Shown here: piece by piece, positions 7,999 to 17,989 of the stretch
Layout: the number at the start of each line of letters is the position of its first letter
How positions within the stretch are numbered: the stretch's first letter is position 1
Assembly (NCBI GenBank): GCA_030645615.1
Contig: JAUSNB010000017.1
Span: 1 to 64,000, forward strand
Origin: Actinomycetota bacterium
GTDB lineage: Bacteria; Actinomycetota; Actinomycetes; S36-B12
Reading direction: 5' to 3'
DNA: 64,000 nt
Notes under the pieces: model-generated
What the model was told of the DNA's origin: nothing
What the model saw: only the letters and a program-made list of their open reading frames with translations
Databases searched by the model: none
Position numbers and translations under genes: made by a program

Positions 7999-10129
7999 GC
8001 TTGGCGGCCAGGTTGGCGGGCAGTGCGGCGTAGCCCGCCGGCTCCCGGGTGAAGTCCCCAGTGCCGTGCGTGATGCTGCGGATGTCGATCGCGTAGCGCG
8101 ACACCTCCGCCTCGGGAACCAGCGCGACCACGCGCGAGCGGCTGCCGGGCAAGGTCGTCGTGCCGTTGACCTGGCCACGCCGAGTCGACACGTCGGCGAT
8201 CACGGCGCCCACATGCTCATCGGGGACGTCGACCGTCAAGGTGACCATGGGCTCGAGCAGGTTGATGGAGGCCTTGGCTGCCGCATCCTTCAGGGCAAGG
8301 CCACCGGCCATCTGGAACGCCATGTCCGACGAATCCACCGTGTGCGACTTGCCGTCGTACAGCGTCACCCGCAAGTCGACTACGGGATACCCCGCGGCAA
8401 CCCCTTGGGCCATCTGATGGCGGATCCCCTTCTCCACCGACGGGATGAAGGAACGTGGGACAGCACCGCCGACAACCTTGTCGACGAACTCGAAGCCGGC
8501 CCCGGCCTCGAGCGGCTCGACCGTGATGTCGACGACGGCGTACTGGCCGTGGCCGCCGGACTGCTTGACCAAGCGGCCATGGCCGTCCGCCTTACCGGCA
8601 AACGTCTCGCGCAGTGACGCCCGGACGGCGGCGGACTCCACCTCGACCCCGTATCGGGTGCGGATGCGGTCCAGGACCAGGTCGGCGTGGGCCTCGCCCA
8701 GCGTCCACAGCAGGATCTGGCCGGTTTCCTCGGGATGCTCGATGCGCAGGGTCGGGTCCTCCGCCGCGACCCGAGCCAGCGCAGACCCGAGCTTGTCCTC
8801 GTCGCCTGCGCTCTTGGGTGCGATCGCAACCGGCAGGAGCGGGAGCGGCATGTGCCACGGCTCCATGAGAAGCGGACGCTCGGATGACGACAGGGTGTCG
8901 CCCGTCTCCGCCCGCGCCAGCTTGCTGACCGCGACGATGGAGCCGGCGATCGCTGAGGGCACGTCGGAGTGCTGGCTGCCGAGCATCGCGGTGATGTGGC
9001 CGATCCGCTCGTCGACATCGTGATCCTCATGGCCGGTCCCGGAGTCGAAGTGGCCAGACACGTGGACGACCACGTCGCTGCGCAGCGTGCCCGAGAAGAC
9101 CCGGACGATCGAGACCTTGCCCACGTAGGGATCGCTCGTGGTCTTGATCACCTCCGCGCACAGGGGGCCGGTCGGGTCCGCCGACATCGGCGCGGTGGCC
9201 GAGCCGTCGATGCCGGTCACCGTGGGCAGTGGGTGCTCCGCCGGTGACGGGAACCCGCGGGCGATGAGGTCGAGGATGAGTTCGCTGCCCACATTGGCAG
9301 CGGTGACGGCGTGGCCCATGACGGGGTGGAAGTGCGCCTTGGCGACCGCCTGCTCCAGGTCGGCGGTGAGCTGGTCGACCTCGACGTGCTCCCCGCCGAT
9401 GAACCGGTCCATGAGTGACTCGTCCTCGGACTCGGTGATGACGCCCTCGATGAGCTCGCCCCTGGCCGACTCAATCAGCTGCTTGTGCTCGGCGTCGGCT
9501 GGCCGCGCGGCCACCCGGCCCGCGCTCCAGTCCCAGATCTCCTCGTCGAGCAGGTCGAGGAAGCCGGCGATGACCCCGTCATCGCCGTGGAGAGGCAGGA
9601 AGAGCGGCAGGATGCCGCCTCCGCCTGAGAACACGCGCTGGCAGACGGCGACCGTCTCGTCGAAGTCGGCCCGCTCCTTGTCGAGGTTCGTCACGACGAC
9701 GGCACGGGGCATGGAGACCGCCTCGCATTCGTCCCACAGCCGCGAGGTCGAGGCATCGACCCCGTCGACGCTGGAGACGACGAAGAGCGCCGCGTCGGCG
9801 CCGCGCAGCCCGGCCCGGAGTTCACCCGTGAAGTCGGCGTAACCGGGAGTGTCGATGAAGTTGATGACGGCGTCCTTCCACGCCACGGTGGCGATGGCCA
9901 GGCTCACCGAGCGCTTCTGCCTGATGGCGACGGGATCGCTGTCGCCGACCGTGGTGCCGTCGATGATGGCTCCCCTGCGCGAAGTCGCCCCTGCGGCATG
10001 CAGGAGCGACTCCAGGAGCGACGTCTTCCCCGAGCCGGCCGGACCGACGAGGACCACATTGCGGATCCGGTCCGGCTCGGCCGCAGCGGGTGCGGCCCCG
10101 ACCCTCTTGTCCGTGCGCTTCTCAGCCAT
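7985..10129 (-). CDS. fusA2: elongation factor G-like protein (EF-G2)
   Basis: A 714-residue translational GTPase paralogue of EF-G with all EF-G domains. The P-loop is GPAGSGKT (29-36) and G3 is DTPGYADF (93-100). The G4 position reads TNLD where true EF-G has NKMD, so base recognition differs. The length equals that of mycobacterial FusA2, whose family is reported to bind guanine nucleotides but not to replace EF-G. ATG at 10127-10129 is preferred over an upstream GTG because AGGAG is five bases before it. It reads away from pgsA and converges with the HIT gene, overlapping it by 14 bases. Exact role unknown. Confidence 0.88.
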   Translation of the reverse strand: MAEKRTDKRVGAAPAAAEPDRIRNVVLVGPAGSGKTSLLESLLHAAGATSRRGAIIDGTTVGDSDPVAIRQKRSVSLAIATVAWKDAVINFIDTPGYADFTGELRAGLRGADAALFVVSSVDGVDASTSRLWDECEAVSMPRAVVVTNLDKERADFDETVAVCQRVFSGGGGILPLFLPLHGDDGVIAGFLDLLDEEIWDWSAGRVAARPADAEHKQLIESARGELIEGVITESEDESLMDRFIGGEHVEVDQLTADLEQAVAKAHFHPVMGHAVTAANVGSELILDLIARGFPSPAEHPLPTVTGIDGSATAPMSADPTGPLCAEVIKTTSDPYVGKVSIVRVFSGTLRSDVVVHVSGHFDSGTGHEDHDVDERIGHITAMLGSQHSDVPSAIAGSIVAVSKLARAETGDTLSSSERPLLMEPWHMPLPLLPVAIAPKSAGDEDKLGSALARVAAEDPTLRIEHPEETGQILLWTLGEAHADLVLDRIRTRYGVEVESAAVRASLRETFAGKADGHGRLVKQSGGHGQYAVVDITVEPLEAGAGFEFVDKVVGGAVPRSFIPSVEKGIRHQMAQGVAAGYPVVDLRVTLYDGKSHTVDSSDMAFQMAGGLALKDAAAKASINLLEPMVTLTVDVPDEHVGAVIADVSTRRGQVNGTTTLPGSRSRVVALVPEAEVSRYAIDIRSITHGTGDFTREPAGYAALPANLAAKLIAG

Positions 10130-10244
10130 GCTCACTCCTGCCTCGTCTTCGGTCCGCCGCTGGGGCGTCGCTTCAGCCTTCCGCTCGAGCGGCCGCGAAG
10201 CAACCCAGTTCGCGCTGCCCGCCGGGCGATGCGGCCGCGACGGA

Positions 10245-10250
10245 TACGAT
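10245..10250 (+). promoter_or_regulatory. candidate -10 box for leaderless pgsA
   Basis: TACGAT is followed by seven bases and the GTG at 10258. That spacing would put the first transcribed base at or next to the start codon, and no ribosome binding site precedes the gene. Confidence 0.45.
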
Positions 10251-10257
10251 CGTGCGC

Positions 10258-10878
10258 GTGCTCAACAACCCCGCCGCGCGCCGTGTCGTCGGGTCCGTGA
10301 TCGAGCCCGTCGCCCGCCTCCTCCTGCGCCTGCATGTCTCGCCTGACGCGGTCACCCTGTTCGGCACTGCGTCCGTCGTCGCGGTGGCCCTCATCTGCCT
10401 GCCGCAGGGATGGTTCATCCCCGCCGTGCTGATCATCCTCGTCCTCGCATTCAGTGACCTCCTCGACGGGACGATGGCCCGCCTGTCGGGCACGTCGGGC
10501 CCGTGGGGGAACTTCCTGGACTCCACGCTGGATCGCGTCGCTGACGGTGCGATCTTCGGGGGGCTCGTGCTGTACGGGGCATTCCACGACCAGCCATGGA
10601 TCGCTGCGGCGGCCACGCTGGCCCTCGTGGTCGGGCAAGTGACCCCGTTCGCCAAGGCCAGGGCGGAGGCGGTGGGTGCCACCGCGAACGTGGGCATCGC
10701 CGAGCGCGCCGAGCGGCTCATCCTCATCGGCATCGCCGTGCTGCTCACCGGATTCGGGGTGCCGTACGTCCTGCCGGCGATGCTCTGGCTCCTCGGCGCC
10801 CTCGGGATCATCACCATCGGACAGCGAGTCATGACCGTTCGTGCGCAGCTGCACGGCCGGCCGGGCGGCGATGGCTGA
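10258..10878 (+). CDS. pgsA: CDP-alcohol phosphatidyltransferase, phosphatidylinositol phosphate synthase-like
   Basis: A 206-residue membrane enzyme that joins a CDP-diacylglycerol lipid to an alcohol; in actinobacteria this position makes phosphatidylinositol phosphate. The family motif is complete: DLLDGTMAR followed by GNFLDSTLDR, supplying the metal-binding aspartates. Five to six hydrophobic segments follow. The GTG at 10258 fits a leaderless transcript; a second GTG at 10252 is possible. The next gene overlaps its last eight bases, and pgsA-acyltransferase-pimA form the phosphatidylinositol mannoside operon known from mycobacteria. Confidence 0.85.
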   Translation: MLNNPAARRVVGSVIEPVARLLLRLHVSPDAVTLFGTASVVAVALICLPQGWFIPAVLIILVLAFSDLLDGTMARLSGTSGPWGNFLDSTLDRVADGAIFGGLVLYGAFHDQPWIAAAATLALVVGQVTPFAKARAEAVGATANVGIAERAERLILIGIAVLLTGFGVPYVLPAMLWLLGALGIITIGQRVMTVRAQLHGRPGGDG

Positions 10879-11800
10879 GGGCCGGTCCCTGGGCGACACC
10901 GCGACCGAGTGGGCCTTCGGTGCTGGCTGGCAGATCGTCAAGTGGCTGCCGGAGCGGGCGGCCTACCGGGCCTTCGATGCGGCGGCCGACATGCTCTGGC
11001 GCCGGCGCGGTGGGGGCGTCGTGCAGTTCGAGCGCAACCAGGCCCGTATCCATCCGGAGCTCTCGCCGGCCGAGCTGGCCGCGCTCAGCCGCGTGGGTAT
11101 GCGCAGCTACCTGCGCTACTGGTGCGAGGCCTTCCGGCTGCCGACCTGGTCCGCGGAGCGGGTGAACTCGACCTTCAACCTCGAGCGCGACCACCTCATG
11201 GACGCGGAGATGGCATCGGGCAAGGGCGTGATCATGGTCGTGAACCATGGCGGCAACTGGGACCACGCGGGAGCCTGGGCCTGCCTGCGCTATGGCGGCC
11301 TGACGACCGTGGCCGAGCGACTGAAGCCTGAGGGACTGTTCGACAAGTTCGTGGAGTACCGCGAGACGCTCGGGATGGAGGTCCTGCCCCTGGGAGACGC
11401 CGACGTCATGCGCACGCTGGCCAGGCGGCTGGGCGAGGGCAGGCTGCTGGCGCTCGTGGGCGACCGGGACATCAGCCGCAATGGGATCGAGGTCGACTTC
11501 TTCGGCGAGAAGGCATCGATGCCGGCCGGGTCGGCCGCACTGGCGATCATGACGGGGGCCGCGATCCTGCCGGTGACGCTGTGGTTCGAGCCGGGGCGTG
11601 CCACGGGGTACATCCACGATCGGGTGCACGTGCCCGACGACGGCGACAAGGCGTCGAAGGTGCAGCGCATGACGCAGCTGATCGCCGATGCCTTCGAAGC
11701 GGGCCTGCGCGAGCGCAGCGTGGACTGGCACATGATGCAGCCGGTGTGGATCGCGGACCTCGACCCGTCCCGACGTACTCGGGTTGCCGAGGAGGCATGA
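10871..11800 (+). CDS. phosphatidylinositol mannoside acyltransferase
   Basis: A 309-residue member of the LpxL/HtrB-like acyltransferase family. The catalytic HX4D motif is present as HGGNWD in MVVNHGGNWDHAG (about residue 120). Between pgsA and pimA such proteins acylate a mannose of phosphatidylinositol mannosides on the cytoplasmic face of the membrane (PatA in mycobacteria). The ATG start lies inside the last eight bases of pgsA. The stop overlaps the pimA start (ATGA). Assignment rests on motif plus operon position. Confidence 0.85.
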   Translation: MAEGRSLGDTATEWAFGAGWQIVKWLPERAAYRAFDAAADMLWRRRGGGVVQFERNQARIHPELSPAELAALSRVGMRSYLRYWCEAFRLPTWSAERVNSTFNLERDHLMDAEMASGKGVIMVVNHGGNWDHAGAWACLRYGGLTTVAERLKPEGLFDKFVEYRETLGMEVLPLGDADVMRTLARRLGEGRLLALVGDRDISRNGIEVDFFGEKASMPAGSAALAIMTGAAILPVTLWFEPGRATGYIHDRVHVPDDGDKASKVQRMTQLIADAFEAGLRERSVDWHMMQPVWIADLDPSRRTRVAEEA

Positions 11801-12993
11801 AGGTCGGGCTGGTGTGCCCCTATGCCTGGGACGTCCCGGGTGGTGTGCGGTCCCATGTGGCGGACCTGGCGCTTGCCCTCGGAGACCACGGTCACCAGGT
11901 CAGCGTGCTCGCCCCGTCGGACGACCCGTCCAGCCTCCCGTCGTGGGTGGTGGATGGCGGCCGGCTCTTCTCCGTTCCCTATAACGGCTCGGTCGCGCGC
12001 ATGAGCTTCGGGGTGCGCGCGATGCGCCGGGTGCGCGGCTTCGTCCGTGACGGTGACTTCGACATCCTCCACATCCACGAGCCAGTCGCTCCCAGCCTGT
12101 CGATCATCGCCTGCTGGGTTGCCCGCGGGCCGCTCGTCGCGACGTGGCACTCCTCGCAGGACCGTTCGCGCGCGCTGTCGGCCGGATACCACCTCGCCCA
12201 GACAGCCATGGAGAAGGTGCGCGGCCGGATCGCGGTGAGCGAGGAGGCACGTCGCACCCTGGTTGCCCATATCGGCGGCGATGCCGTCCTCATTCCCAAC
12301 GGCGTCCGCGTTGCGGCCTTTGCGTCCACGGGCCGGCTTGCCTCCGTCGACCCCCAGCGCCCCAGTGCGCTGTTCCTCGGCCGCATGGACGAGTCGCGCA
12401 AGGGGCTCGATGTCCTGTGGGAGGCGCTGCCCGCCGTCCTCGACCAGGTCCCCGACCTGCAGGTGCTCGTCGCAGGTCCGGGCGACATCGACGAGCAACG
12501 CGGTCGGCTGCCGCACGGAACCGCCGACAACGTGCGGTTCCTGGGCACGGTCAGCGACGAGGACAAGGCCCGTGCCCTCCGTTCGGTCGACGTGTACGTC
12601 GCCCCCCACATCGGAGGGGAGTCGTTCGGCATCGTGCTGGCCGAGGCGATGGCGGCACAGGCGGCGGTGCTCGCGTCCGACCTGCCTGCCTTCCGTCGCG
12701 TGCTGGAGGACGGCAGGAGCGGCCGGCTCTTCGCCAGCGGCGACCCAGCAAGCCTCGCCGCTGGCCTTGTCGACCTGCTGGCCAAGCCCGATCTCCGGGC
12801 GCAGTACGTGGCCGCGGCCGACCGCCGGGTCCGTGCCTTCGACTGGGACCGGGTGGTCGAGGACGTCATCGCCGTGTACGACAGCGTGCACACGCCCGGG
12901 GAGAAGGTGGCCGAGGACCTCCGCGGCCAGCTGGTCGGCCGGCTCAGCCCGCGGTCGGACCCCGGCCGCGGCGACTCGAACGGGGCGACATGA
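11797..12993 (+). CDS. pimA: phosphatidylinositol alpha-mannosyltransferase, GT4 family
   Basis: A 398-residue GT-B fold glycosyltransferase that adds the first mannose from GDP-mannose to phosphatidylinositol. It starts MKVGLVCPYAWDVPGGVRSH, the GT4 N-terminus with the GGV acceptor loop, contains HIHEPVAPS, and has the donor-site ESFGIVLAEAMA near residue 275 (E-X7-E). GAGGAGG precedes the ATG, which overlaps the previous stop. The C-terminal 40 residues are polar and less conserved. Gene order supports the function. Confidence 0.88.
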   Translation: MKVGLVCPYAWDVPGGVRSHVADLALALGDHGHQVSVLAPSDDPSSLPSWVVDGGRLFSVPYNGSVARMSFGVRAMRRVRGFVRDGDFDILHIHEPVAPSLSIIACWVARGPLVATWHSSQDRSRALSAGYHLAQTAMEKVRGRIAVSEEARRTLVAHIGGDAVLIPNGVRVAAFASTGRLASVDPQRPSALFLGRMDESRKGLDVLWEALPAVLDQVPDLQVLVAGPGDIDEQRGRLPHGTADNVRFLGTVSDEDKARALRSVDVYVAPHIGGESFGIVLAEAMAAQAAVLASDLPAFRRVLEDGRSGRLFASGDPASLAAGLVDLLAKPDLRAQYVAAADRRVRAFDWDRVVEDVIAVYDSVHTPGEKVAEDLRGQLVGRLSPRSDPGRGDSNGAT

Positions 12994-13541
12994 GCGGATG
13001 GATGATCGTCGGGATCGTGGCGGTCGTCCTCGTCCTGCTGGTCGGGTTGTACCTGAGCATGACGGCCGGGCGGCTCGACCATCTCCACCGGCGCATCGAC
13101 ATGTCCCGCCTGGCCCTCGACGCGCAGTTGCTCCGCCGGTCTTCGGTAGCCCTCGAACTGGCATCGTCGGGATTGCTTGACCCCGCCTCGAGCGTCCTGA
13201 TTGCCGAGGCGGCCCACGATGCCCGCACCTCCTCGGACCGCGAACCGGCGGACCGGGCGATGGCCGAGTCGGACCTCACCGCCGCCCTCGTGGCCGCCCT
13301 CGATGCGGACGACGTCGCCGAGGTGGCCGGCTCGCCGACCGGCCAGCCGATGCTGACCGAGCTCGACGCGGCCTGCCGGAGGGTGCAGCTGTCCCGCCGG
13401 TTCCACAACGATGCCGTGCGTGCCTGTCGACAACTGCGGCGCCAGCGCATGGTCCGGCTCTTCCGGCTGGCGGGGCACACGCCCTGGCCGGACACGTGGG
13501 AGATGCACGACACCGTGCCCGACGGGCTGATCGACGCCTGA
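12990..13541 (+). CDS. LemA-like membrane-anchored protein
   Basis: A 183-residue protein with one N-terminal membrane helix ([19 protein letters not shown]) and a soluble helical domain. [15 protein letters not shown] near residue 136 resembles the LemA motif RRFYNDAVRDYN. It occupies the slot of the mycobacterial membrane protein Rv2609c downstream of pimA; as I recall, that protein also carries a Nudix domain, which is absent here. The start overlaps the pimA stop (ATGA). Function unknown; the context suggests a role linked to envelope lipid synthesis. Confidence 0.65.
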   Translation: MSGWMIVGIVAVVLVLLVGLYLSMTAGRLDHLHRRIDMSRLALDAQLLRRSSVALELASSGLLDPASSVLIAEAAHDARTSSDREPADRAMAESDLTAALVAALDADDVAEVAGSPTGQPMLTELDAACRRVQLSRRFHNDAVRACRQLRRQRMVRLFRLAGHTPWPDTWEMHDTVPDGLIDA

Positions 13542-13635
13542 ATATCCGGTGCTGGCGGGGGATCCGCAACGCCGTACCATGGGGGTCCTGGCGCGCCGCA
13601 CACCGTCGTGCGCCTGGCGGACAAGTGAGGTCGAA

Positions 13636-14547
13636 GTGTCGGACGCAGTCGTCGGGACGGACCGGGTCAAGCGCGGCATGGCCGAGATGCTCAAGGGCGG
13701 CGTGATCATGGACGTCGTCACGCCCGAGCAGGCGAAGATCGCGGAGGATGCCGGTGCCGTGGCCGTCATGGCCCTCGAGCGCGTTCCCGCCGACATCCGG
13801 GCCCAGGGCGGGGTCTCCCGCATGTCCGACCCGGACATGATCGACGGCATCATCAAGACGGTCTCGATCCCGGTCATGGCCAAGGCCCGCATCGGCCACT
13901 TCGTCGAGGCCCAGGTCATCCAGTCGCTGGGCGTCGACTACATCGACGAGTCCGAGGTCCTGACTCCGGCGGACTACGCCAATCACATCGACAAGTGGCA
14001 GTTCACGGTGCCCTTCGTGTGCGGGGCCACGAACCTCGGTGAGGCGCTGCGCCGCATCAACGAGGGCGCGGCGATGATCCGGTCCAAGGGCGAGGCGGGG
14101 ACCGGCGACGTCTCGAACGCCGTCACGCACATGCGCACCATCCGGGCCGAGATCAACCGCCTCTCGTCGATGGCGCCCGACGAGCTGTACGTCGCTGCCA
14201 AGGAGCTGCAGGCCCCCTACGCCCTCGTGGCGGAGGTCGCCCGGCTGGGCGCGCTGCCCGTGGTCCTGTTCACGGCAGGCGGCATCGCGACACCCGCGGA
14301 CGCCGCTATGATGATGCAGCTCGGGGCGGACGGGGTCTTCGTGGGCTCGGGCATCTTCAAGTCCGGCAGCGGTGCGGCGACGCCCGCGGACGCGCTCATG
14401 CGGGCAACCGCCATCGTCCAGGCGACCAGGCACTTCAACGAGCCCGACATCATCGCGAAGGTGTCGCGCGGGCTCGGCGAGGCCATGGTCGGGATCAATG
14501 TGGCCGACATCCCGGTGCACCACCGCCTGGAGGATCGGGGCTGGTGA
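13636..14547 (+). CDS. pdxS: pyridoxal 5'-phosphate synthase subunit PdxS
   Basis: A 303-residue TIM-barrel subunit that condenses ribose 5-phosphate, glyceraldehyde 3-phosphate and ammonia into pyridoxal phosphate. The two catalytic lysines are recognisable in VMAKARIGH (about residue 80) and [10 protein letters not shown] (about residue 150). GTG start with GAGG six bases upstream. The 94-base gap before it holds TACCAT (13575-13580), a possible -10 box, so a new transcript may begin here. The stop overlaps the pdxT start (GTGA), which supplies the ammonia-producing partner. Confidence 0.97.
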   Translation: MSDAVVGTDRVKRGMAEMLKGGVIMDVVTPEQAKIAEDAGAVAVMALERVPADIRAQGGVSRMSDPDMIDGIIKTVSIPVMAKARIGHFVEAQVIQSLGVDYIDESEVLTPADYANHIDKWQFTVPFVCGATNLGEALRRINEGAAMIRSKGEAGTGDVSNAVTHMRTIRAEINRLSSMAPDELYVAAKELQAPYALVAEVARLGALPVVLFTAGGIATPADAAMMMQLGADGVFVGSGIFKSGSGAATPADALMRATAIVQATRHFNEPDIIAKVSRGLGEAMVGINVADIPVHHRLEDRGW

Positions 14548-15152
14548 GCACGTCCCCGCTCATCGGGGTGCTGGCTCTGCAGGGAGACGTGCGTGAGCAC
14601 CTCCGGTCCCTCGCGGCCGTCGGTGCCCGGGCCACGGCCGTCCGTACTCTGGCGGACCTGGCGGCAGTGGCCGGGCTGGTCATCCCGGGAGGCGAATCGA
14701 CGACCATGTCGAAGCTTGCCGTCATGGACGGCATGCTCGAGCCGCTCAGGGATGCCCGGCGGGCAGGCACGCCGATGTATGGCTCGTGCGCCGGCATGAT
14801 CATGCTCGCCGACCGCGTCACCGATGCCCGGCCCGACCAGGAGACCATCGGCGGCCTGGACGTCACCGTCCGCCGCAACGCCTTCGGCCGGCAGGTCGAT
14901 TCCTTCGAGTCCGACCTCACGATTCCGTCCCTGGGGCCCGAGCCCTTCCGCGCGGTCTTCATCCGGGCTCCGCGGGTGGAGGCAGTCGGCCCCGGAGTCG
15001 AGGTCCTTGCGACCATCGACAGGGGCGAAGGCGCGAGTACGATCGTCGCGGTCCGGCAAGGGCCGTTCCTGGCCACGGCGTTCCATCCCGAACTCACGGG
15101 GGATACGCGCGTCCACGAGATGTTCGTCGAGATGGTGAGGAAGAGCGCATGA
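14544..15152 (+). CDS. pdxT: pyridoxal 5'-phosphate synthase glutaminase subunit PdxT
   Basis: A 202-residue class I glutaminase that feeds ammonia to PdxS. The nucleophile is in [10 protein letters not shown] (about residue 80); the His-Glu pair is AFHPELTGD near the C-terminus; GGESTTM (about residue 49) is the PdxT-specific loop. It overlaps pdxS at its start (GTGA) and yebC at its stop (ATGA). Confidence 0.97.
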   Translation: MSTSPLIGVLALQGDVREHLRSLAAVGARATAVRTLADLAAVAGLVIPGGESTTMSKLAVMDGMLEPLRDARRAGTPMYGSCAGMIMLADRVTDARPDQETIGGLDVTVRRNAFGRQVDSFESDLTIPSLGPEPFRAVFIRAPRVEAVGPGVEVLATIDRGEGASTIVAVRQGPFLATAFHPELTGDTRVHEMFVEMVRKSA

Positions 15153-15901
15153 GCGGCCACTCCAAGTGGGCGACCACCAAGCACAAGAAGGCCGTCGTCG
15201 ACGCGCGCCGCAGCAAGCTGTTCGCTCGCTTGATCAAGAACATCGAGGTCGCCGCCCGCATGGGCGGGGGTGACGTCAATGGCAACCCGACGCTCTATGA
15301 CGCGGTCCAGAAGGCGCGCAAGAACTCCGTCCCGCTGGACAACATCGAGCGCGCAGTCAAGCGGGGGTCCGGCGCAGAAGCCGGCGGTGCCGACTGGCAG
15401 ACGATCATGTACGAGGGCTACGGACCCAGTGGCGTGGCGCTGCTGGTCGAGTGCCTCACGGACAACCGCAACAGGGCAGCGACGGATGTTCGCGTGGCCC
15501 TGACGCGCAACGGCGGGTCGATGGCCGATCCGGGATCCGTCGCCTACCTCTTCGCCCGCAAGGGAGTCGTGATCGTCCCCAAGGGGGAGGGCGTCACGGA
15601 GGACGAGATCCTCATGGTCGTGCTGGACGCGGGCGCCGAGGAGGTCAACGACCTCGGCGAGTCATTCGAGATCGTGTCGGAGGCGACCGACCTCGTTGCG
15701 GTGCGCAAGGCCGTGCAGGAGGCAGGGATGGACTACGAGTCGGCCGAGGCGAGCTTCCTGCCCAGCGTGAGCGTGGATCTGGACGAGGAGGGGGCGCGCA
15801 AGGTCTTCCGCCTCATCGAGGCCCTCGAGGACAGCGACGACGTCCAGAACGTGTTCGCGAACTTCGACGTGACCGACGAGGTCATGGCAGCCGTCGGGTG
15901 A
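15149..15901 (+). CDS. yebC: YebC/PmpR family protein
   Basis: A 250-residue member of a family described both as transcription regulators and as ribosome-associated factors. It begins with the signature [19 protein letters not shown] and contains [20 protein letters not shown] in the central domain. The length is normal. In many actinobacteria it lies between pdxT and ruvC as a core gene; here a lipid acyltransferase gene intervenes. The start overlaps pdxT by four bases and the stop overlaps the next gene as GTGA. Confidence 0.93.
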   Translation: MSGHSKWATTKHKKAVVDARRSKLFARLIKNIEVAARMGGGDVNGNPTLYDAVQKARKNSVPLDNIERAVKRGSGAEAGGADWQTIMYEGYGPSGVALLVECLTDNRNRAATDVRVALTRNGGSMADPGSVAYLFARKGVVIVPKGEGVTEDEILMVVLDAGAEEVNDLGESFEIVSEATDLVAVRKAVQEAGMDYESAEASFLPSVSVDLDEEGARKVFRLIEALEDSDDVQNVFANFDVTDEVMAAVG

Positions 15902-17358
15902 ACGAGTTCGTCGGCACCCAGATGCGCGGCTGGGATGCCGCCACCTTCCGCACGGCCAGCGGTGACCCGTCCATGCGATCCACCGTCATCGCCCTCACGG
16001 TCCTCGAGAGCGCCCCCGCGTGGGACCGACTGCGGAGCCGCATCGACCGGCTCACCCTCATGGTCCCGGCCCTGCGCATGCGGCCGCTCTACGGCGCCAT
16101 CGGGTTCTCGGCCCCCCGACTGGCAGTCGACCCGGATTTCGACCTCGACGTGCACCTGCGGCGCTATCGGCTGCCGACGGGAGGCGGGTGGCAGGCGCTG
16201 CTCGATGACGCGCGCCGGATGAGCCTTACGGATTTCGACCAGAACCGGCCATTGTGGGAGGCCGCCCTCGTCGAGGGCCTGCCCGGTGGCCAGGCCGCAT
16301 TCCTTCTCAAGTTGCACCACTCGATCGCTGACGGGCAGGCGACCGTCCTGATCGGCCTGAACCTGTTCGAGTTCGCTGCCGACGAGAACCCGGATGAGCC
16401 GCCCCCGCCCCCCGCGCCCCCGGCCGAGGACGTCGGCGTTCGCGACGTCACGTATGCCAACCTCGCCGACAACCTCCGGCGCGGCACCGACCTGGCGGTC
16501 TCGACCCTGCGCGGGGCGATCGACTTTGCGCGAGGCACGGTCACCGAGACCAAGGCGACCTGGGGCCGGGCCTGGGACACCATGGCGTCGATCGGTCGCT
16601 TCGCCTCGGTGCCCGACCGCCCCATGTCTCCGGTCATGAGCGGGCGAGGGACCACCTACCGTTTCGCCGCCTTCGACCTGCCGTTTGCCGGGCTCCGGGC
16701 CGCTGCCAAGAACGAGGGGTTCAGCGTCAACGATGGCTTCATGGCAGCGGTCGCCGTCGGGCTGGACGCCTACCATCGCCGGCACGGCGTCGTGATCGAG
16801 GAGCTTCGCGTCAACGTCCCGATCAGCCTCAGAGGCGACGCAGGCGACCGGACCGGGCAGGCCTCAAACGCGGTCAGCATCGCCCGCTTCCCCATGCCGG
16901 TCGCCGGGCTGACGCCGGTCGAGCACATGCGGGTGGCGCACGACCTGGTGGCCCAATGGAAGGCAGAGCCAGCCGTGCACCTGGCCGACCCGCTCGCCGA
17001 GGTCTCCTGGTTCGTGCCCGTTCCCATGCTGGCGCAGGCGGCCAGGGCCTCCGACGTCACCACCAGCAACGTTCCCGGACCGCCACTGCCCCTCTACCTC
17101 TGCGGCTCTCGCATGGTCGCCTGCTACCCGTTGGTGGCCACGATCGGTGCAGCGCTCAACATCACCATGGTCACCTACGACGGCACCGCATATGTCGGCG
17201 TGTCGGCCGACGACCGTGCCGTTCCGGACCTCCATGACCTCGTCGAGGACGTGCGCGCCGGGTTTGCCGTCCTCACGGGTGAGCCCGTCGGACCGGCCGA
17301 TCGCTACGCACCCAGGGGCGACACGCGGGGGCTCGAGGAGACCGTTCCCGAGGACTGA
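15898..17358 (+). CDS. wax ester synthase/diacylglycerol acyltransferase-like protein
   Basis: A 486-residue WS/DGAT-family acyltransferase, which makes triacylglycerol or wax ester storage lipids from acyl-CoA. The active-site motif HHSIADG is at about residue 140, the family PLWE motif just before it, and the C-terminal SNVPGP motif near residue 390. An acidic/proline-rich linker (PPPPPAPP) lies after the first domain. The GTG start overlaps the yebC stop (GTGA), an unusual insertion into the yebC-ruvC core order. It suggests storage lipid synthesis, as in mycobacteria and rhodococci. Substrate preference cannot be read from sequence. Confidence 0.85.
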   Translation: MNEFVGTQMRGWDAATFRTASGDPSMRSTVIALTVLESAPAWDRLRSRIDRLTLMVPALRMRPLYGAIGFSAPRLAVDPDFDLDVHLRRYRLPTGGGWQALLDDARRMSLTDFDQNRPLWEAALVEGLPGGQAAFLLKLHHSIADGQATVLIGLNLFEFAADENPDEPPPPPAPPAEDVGVRDVTYANLADNLRRGTDLAVSTLRGAIDFARGTVTETKATWGRAWDTMASIGRFASVPDRPMSPVMSGRGTTYRFAAFDLPFAGLRAAAKNEGFSVNDGFMAAVAVGLDAYHRRHGVVIEELRVNVPISLRGDAGDRTGQASNAVSIARFPMPVAGLTPVEHMRVAHDLVAQWKAEPAVHLADPLAEVSWFVPVPMLAQAARASDVTTSNVPGPPLPLYLCGSRMVACYPLVATIGAALNITMVTYDGTAYVGVSADDRAVPDLHDLVEDVRAGFAVLTGEPVGPADRYAPRGDTRGLEETVPED

Positions 17359-17381
17359 CGGCCGGACCCGTTAGCCTGCTA

Positions 17382-17399
17382 TCCGAACACCTGTTCGGA
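17382..17399. promoter_or_regulatory. LexA (SOS) box upstream of ruvC
   Basis: TCCGAAC-ACCT-GTTCGGA is a 7+4+7 palindrome containing the actinobacterial LexA core CGAAC-N4-GTTCG. It lies 71 bases before ruvC in the 112-base gap and so should place ruvC-ruvA-ruvB under DNA-damage control. Confidence 0.85.
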
Positions 17400-17470
17400 C
17401 GAACCGCGTCCGGCGACCGTCGTCCTTCCGAGGACATGCCGTCCGTCAGGGACAACGAGGGGAGGCGCCC

Positions 17471-17989
17471 GTGCGGGTCCTGGGCATCGACCCCGGCCTG
17501 ACCCGATGCGGCGTGGCCGTGGTGGAGGGTGGCCCCGGCCAGGTGCTTGTCGTCCGGCACGTCGGGGTGGTGCGTACGGCTCCTGACGCCGCCGTTGAGC
17601 AACGCCTGGCCGAGCTTGAGGCGGCCCTGGCGGCCCTCGTGAGCGACTTCGCCCCTGACGTGATCGCGATCGAGCGGGTGTTCAGCCAGCACAACGTCCG
17701 CACCGCCATGGCCACCGCACAGGCAGCGGCCATGGGCCTGCTGCTGGCCGGCCAGCGCGGCATCCCGGTGGCCCTGCATACGCCGACCGAGGTGAAGGCA
17801 GCCGTCACCGGCAGCGGGCGAGCCGACAAGGCGCAGGTCAATGCCATGGTCGTGCGGATCCTGCGGCTCGACGGTCCGCCCCGACCAGCCGACGCAGCAG
17901 ATGCCCTTGCCATCGCGATCTGCCAGTTGTGGCGGGGGCAGGCCCAGCGCCGGCTGGCGCAGGCGGTTGCCGCGGCGGGGCGCTCGTGA
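17471..17989 (+). CDS. ruvC: crossover junction endodeoxyribonuclease RuvC
   Basis: A 172-residue Holliday junction resolvase. The acidic active site is visible: [10 protein letters not shown] (D7), IAIERVF (E about 70) and [10 protein letters not shown] (two aspartates about 142-145). GTG start with GGGGAGG eight bases upstream. A LexA box lies upstream. The stop overlaps the ruvA start (GTGA). It acts with RuvA and RuvB in recombination repair. Confidence 0.97.
   Translation: MRVLGIDPGLTRCGVAVVEGGPGQVLVVRHVGVVRTAPDAAVEQRLAELEAALAALVSDFAPDVIAIERVFSQHNVRTAMATAQAAAMGLLLAGQRGIPVALHTPTEVKAAVTGSGRADKAQVNAMVVRILRLDGPPRPADAADALAIAICQLWRGQAQRRLAQAVAAAGRS

Noticed and set aside
11290-13919. Long minus-strand frames opposite the acyltransferase, pimA and pdxS genes
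   Set aside because: They overlap well-supported genes completely and show no recognisable motifs, starts or ribosome binding sites.
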